Shown one piece after another: positions 62,796 to 64,000 of a stretch of 64,000 nt of DNA. The stretch's first letter is position 1. Each line of letters begins with the position of its first letter. Source of the DNA: Mangifera indica (Eukaryota; Streptophyta; Magnoliopsida; Sapindales; Anacardiaceae); contig NC_058141.1 of the NCBI RefSeq assembly GCF_011075055.1, forward strand, positions 14,703,639 to 14,767,638. The letters run 5' to 3'. The position numbers and the translations under genes were made by a program. A model generated the notes under the pieces. It did no database searches and was not told the origin of the DNA. It worked only from the letters and a program-made list of their open reading frames with translations.

Positions 62796-64000
62796 CTGCA
62801 AATTGTTACTGAATTTTTACATCAAATTAAAAATTCAATCAATAATAAAAATGATTTGCTTTAAAAAAGACTGAAAACATCTCACGGAGTTAATATATGT
62901 CAAAGCAAATATCTTAATCGTTCACGTGTCATTCAACAGTGTAAAAAAGTTGAAGAAATTTTGAAGCTTTGCTAGTTAGTATTCTAAGAACTAAGATAAT
63001 TGATGTATTAGTAAGACTTTTTCTTTTTTAATTAATTTCACATAAACAATGACAAAAAGGCAATTAGTCGGAACATAATCAATACCTAAATTGTATGTTT
63101 GACAAGTTATAAAATATATACGTTGATCCATATCATAGTACAAGTAGAAGATCTTTTTATCTAAAAAGAAAATAGAGTAACTCATGATAGTTGTGACTAT
63201 TTCTCATAATTTTTTCAATATGTCTTTCTTGTTCTTTGTATTACGAGGCAACAAAATCACTTCCTACCAAATCATAAACATATGATCCTCCACTTTTCAA
63301 AACAACAAGAGTTAGTATCCCATTATGTACCCATTATTAGAATCTTAAGTACAAGGTATAAGACTTGAATCTCACATTAGAAAATACAGACAACTAGTAT
63401 AAGATTTATATGGTCTTGGACTCTTTCATCTCAATAACTAATTTTTTATGTGTGATTTTTTTAAGGTTCAATAACAAACAAAACAACATTAAAAGTAACA
63501 CTTTGTTTATTATAATCTCAACATTTTCACGTACAAAATCCAACATAGTTTTTGGTGGTTGTGATTTTTAATATCTAACACATCTGAAAACGTAACTAGT
63601 TTTTGGTTTTGTCCATTTATTTATTGTTAAACTCTAGACAATGGAATAGAATCATAATGGGTAGATAGATAAGTCTGCAATAAGAGAGTGGTCCACTGAA
63701 AGGCAATTATAGATATCATATGCCCATAATAATATAAACATAACCCAAAATGTTGTTAGAAATTAAAAGAAGAGAAAGAAAGCAGGGTGGCCTAATAAAC
63801 ACATAAAAATAATAACTACGATGGTCATACAAGTGAAGTCATCAAATACTAAATGCATGAAGAGATAAGAGTTAGAATAAGTTAGTTTATCTTGTCAACT
63901 AATGCCAAACCACTCTTACCAATAATAACCAACAAAACTATGTTTTATTTTAACCCATAAAAAAAAAAAAAAAGATAGCATGATTAAGAAAGAAAAAATA
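62796..64000. other. AT-rich right-edge spacer
   Basis: No coding potential is seen. 63350-63460 contains TTGAATCTCACATTAGAAAA and TATATGGTCTTGGACTCTTT, which read like a piece of a plant LTR, but no LTR ends or primer-binding site are visible. Poly-A runs occur at the right edge. Confidence 0.4.

Overview
The window reads as nuclear DNA from a dicot plant, probably a rosid; the species cannot be fixed from sequence alone. The support is AT-rich GT-AG introns, strongly plant-type protein families, transposon-rich AT-rich spacers, and a set of genes whose Arabidopsis relatives, as I recall them, sit together near At5g48730-At5g48810.

Layout, left to right. A weak partial gene on the minus strand lies at the left edge (477-1154). 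Next come an NPH3/BTB gene (+, 2528-5070), a tail-anchored cytochrome b5 (-, 6370-8272), ribosomal protein uL13/L13a (+, 9866-11510), a decayed receptor-like-protein pseudogene (12128-13660), and a 16-exon malectin-LRR receptor kinase (+, 14795-19006). A repeat-filled spacer leads to a GTD-binding (DUF593) gene carrying several stops (21381-23725), followed by another repeat-rich spacer. The urease accessory GTPase UreG (-, 27394-30496) and a SEC14-nodulin lipid-transfer protein (+, 32324-37222) are divergently transcribed. A single-exon trihelix factor (+, 40309-40977) converges on a very large EAF1-like NuA4 scaffold gene (-, 42861-54701, 21 coding exons, long 5'-UTR intron). A chloroplast-type P-class PPR gene (-, 59622-62065) and a doubtful terminal exon close the window.

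The exon-intron models were built by hand from splice signals and reading phase. Every full-length model closes in frame: 616, 135, 206, 904, 273, 598, 222, 2025 and 509 residues. The genes are mostly unrelated housekeeping and signalling functions (auxin/light signalling adaptor, electron transfer, translation, surface signalling, urease maturation, phosphoinositide transfer, transcription, chromatin acetylation, plastid RNA processing). They do not form a pathway and no gene cluster is apparent.

The spacers hold two recognisable families of short inverted-repeat elements: six copies of about 150-175 bp and three of about 640-720 bp. There is also a TRIM-like retroelement inside the EAF1 leader intron, an 85-bp tandem duplication, and a degenerate array with CACGTG cores between the divergent UreG and SEC14 genes. 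I found no convincing undescribed multi-gene system. The most interesting items are the nonsense-bearing DUF593 locus, a likely GC-AG intron in the receptor kinase, a seven-base first coding exon in the SEC14 gene, and a few orphan coding-like stretches.
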